Source: Bacteroidales bacterium (GTDB lineage Bacteria > Bacteroidota > Bacteroidia > Bacteroidales > JAQXIO01). Taken from it: DNA of 64,000 nucleotides. Numbering within the stretch: position 1 is the stretch's first letter; each line of letters starts with the position of its first letter. The notes under the pieces are model-generated. The model was not told the origin of the DNA. It did no database searches and saw only the letters and a program-made list of their open reading frames with translations. The stretch is taken from the NCBI GenBank assembly GCA_029007825.1, contig JAQXIO010000072.1, positions 1-64,000 of the forward strand. Direction: 5' to 3'. The position numbers and the translations under genes were made by a program. Shown here one piece after another: positions 63,254 through 64,000 of this stretch.

Positions 63254-64000
63254 ATGTACAGAAAAGAGCTATCAGACGGTAAAATTATGACCAACAACGG
63301 ACTGTTGCTGATCGCCGTGCTAATAGCTGCGATTTTCCGCGTGACAGCTCTTTTCTTCTTTCCCCAGTCTTTCACTGTCGAGCTCCCCATTTTTACCATA
63401 TTAGGGCTCGATAGCACTCCTGATTTTCCAATTGCAGCAAATATTCTGATAAACATTGTTCTCGGCATCCTTTTCATCGTTATATTCCAGAAAGGAGTCG
63501 TTCACTATTCATTAATCCGGTCCAGAAGCCTCTTACCCCTTTTCTTTGCCCTCGTATTAAGCAGTTTCAATCCGAATATAGCAAATGCAAACCTCAGTTA
63601 CGTTTTATTACTGGCCCTTACATTTATCTATTTTCAGCTTTTCGACTGCTATCACGATGATTTTCCTCAGGTTAAAGTTTTCAATATATCCACCTGCATG
63701 AGTTTTTTATGTCTTCTGGATATCCGTTTACTTTGTCTTATGCCCGTATTCTGGTATTTATTATATGAATACAAAGCCCTCACACTCAAAAGTTTTACAG
63801 CTTCGATCATCGGTTTATTCTCCGCATTCTGGCTATTAGGCAGCTACCTCCTCTTAACCGGAGATAGCCCCCAAGCCATAGGCATTCTTTTCAGGGAATT
63901 TACCGAAATTGGCCACCATACACATGCGCCGTTAAGTAATTCCAGAATCATATATCTTGCCGTTATCGCTACAACCTGCACCATCTCCATACTGAATTCA
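63254..64000 (+). CDS. Multi-spanning membrane protein of unknown function (partial)
   Basis: The frame runs open from ATG 63254 (or ATG 63287) to the window end, at least 249 codons. Hydrophobic segments are many: LLLIAVLIAAIFRVTALFFF, IVLGILFIVIF, LLPLFFALVLSS and others, so about seven or more helices are already visible. No enzymatic motif is recognised. Its start lies 5 bp after purD, indicating co-transcription. Family not identified. Confidence 0.78.
   Translation, partial: MYRKELSDGKIMTNNGLLLIAVLIAAIFRVTALFFFPQSFTVELPIFTILGLDSTPDFPIAANILINIVLGILFIVIFQKGVVHYSLIRSRSLLPLFFALVLSSFNPNIANANLSYVLLLALTFIYFQLFDCYHDDFPQVKVFNISTCMSFLCLLDIRLLCLMPVFWYLLYEYKALTLKSFTASIIGLFSAFWLLGSYLLLTGDSPQAIGILFREFTEIGHHTHAPLSNSRIIYLAVIATTCTISILNS

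Noticed and set aside
1..64000. Prophage, transposon, integron or CRISPR array
   Set aside because: No integrase, transposase, direct-repeat arrays, or tail/capsid proteins were seen; gene order and composition look like chromosomal core.

Overview
The window is chromosomal DNA of an obligately fermentative member of the Bacteroidales (phylum Bacteroidota). The evidence is the promoter grammar (TTTG, 19-21 bp, then TAnnTTTG, the sigma-ABfr consensus, in front of many genes), a gene content typical of the order (korAB, alanine dehydrogenase, the long insert-bearing IspG, dut-TPR-DUF4292-EnvC, DUF4254, lutABC, a three-gene fumarate reductase, a Zn-less sirtuin, a TGS-like nucleoside kinase) and a fairly AT-rich composition. 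Genus cannot be fixed; Coprobacter, Barnesiella or Parabacteroides-like relatives are plausible. No phage, insertion sequence, integrase or CRISPR array was seen. The window is mostly core genome with several accessory surface-glycan and redox islands.

Layout. 1-4.8 kb: 2-oxoacid:ferredoxin oxidoreductase (korB partial, korA), alanine dehydrogenase and shikimate kinase, and a divergent RNase H. 4.9-9.2 kb: a five-gene minus-strand operon (DUF4254, family 9 heptosyltransferase, WaaP/InaA-type sugar kinase, family 6 ABO-type glycosyltransferase, family 11 fucosyltransferase) that looks like a lipopolysaccharide/lipooligosaccharide module ending in blood-group-like chemistry. 9.7-13.8 kb: a BamA-like barrel protein and the lactate-utilisation operon lutABC. 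14-18 kb: a GH125 alpha-mannosidase facing a DUF5054/GH38-like protein, both with twin-arginine-type signals. 18.5-24.4 kb: a CAU-anticodon tRNA, a methyltransferase, prfB with an intact programmed +1 frameshift, an acyl-CoA ligase, argE and a FemAB/GNAT-like protein. 24.4-27.3 kb: an asparagine-synthase-like protein and a Wzx-type flippase. 27.4-39.2 kb: a long minus-strand housekeeping series (nucleoside kinase; rpoN, PAP2-like, purE, ispG, aminotransferase, dut, TPR, DUF4292 lipoprotein, EnvC-like).

39.2-50.5 kb: Na/Pi cotransporter, sirtuin, two FKBP isomerases, an Lrp regulator, a three-gene GMC oxidoreductase/heptahaem cytochrome c system, and a converging dusB-ccsB-ccsA cluster for cytochrome c maturation. 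50.6-53.4 kb: U32 protein, thioesterase and dprA, joined by 4-bp overlaps. 53.6-57.8 kb: DUF1080 lipoprotein and frdCAB. 58-64 kb: a flavin-binding PPOX protein, RNA methyltransferase, S9 peptidase, purD and the start of an unidentified membrane protein.

The most interesting units are the GT11+GT6 pair (a possible H-to-A/B blood-group antigen mimicry route), and the GMC system, where only the small subunit carries an export signal and the cytochrome could pass electrons to menaquinone and on to the fumarate reductase also encoded here.
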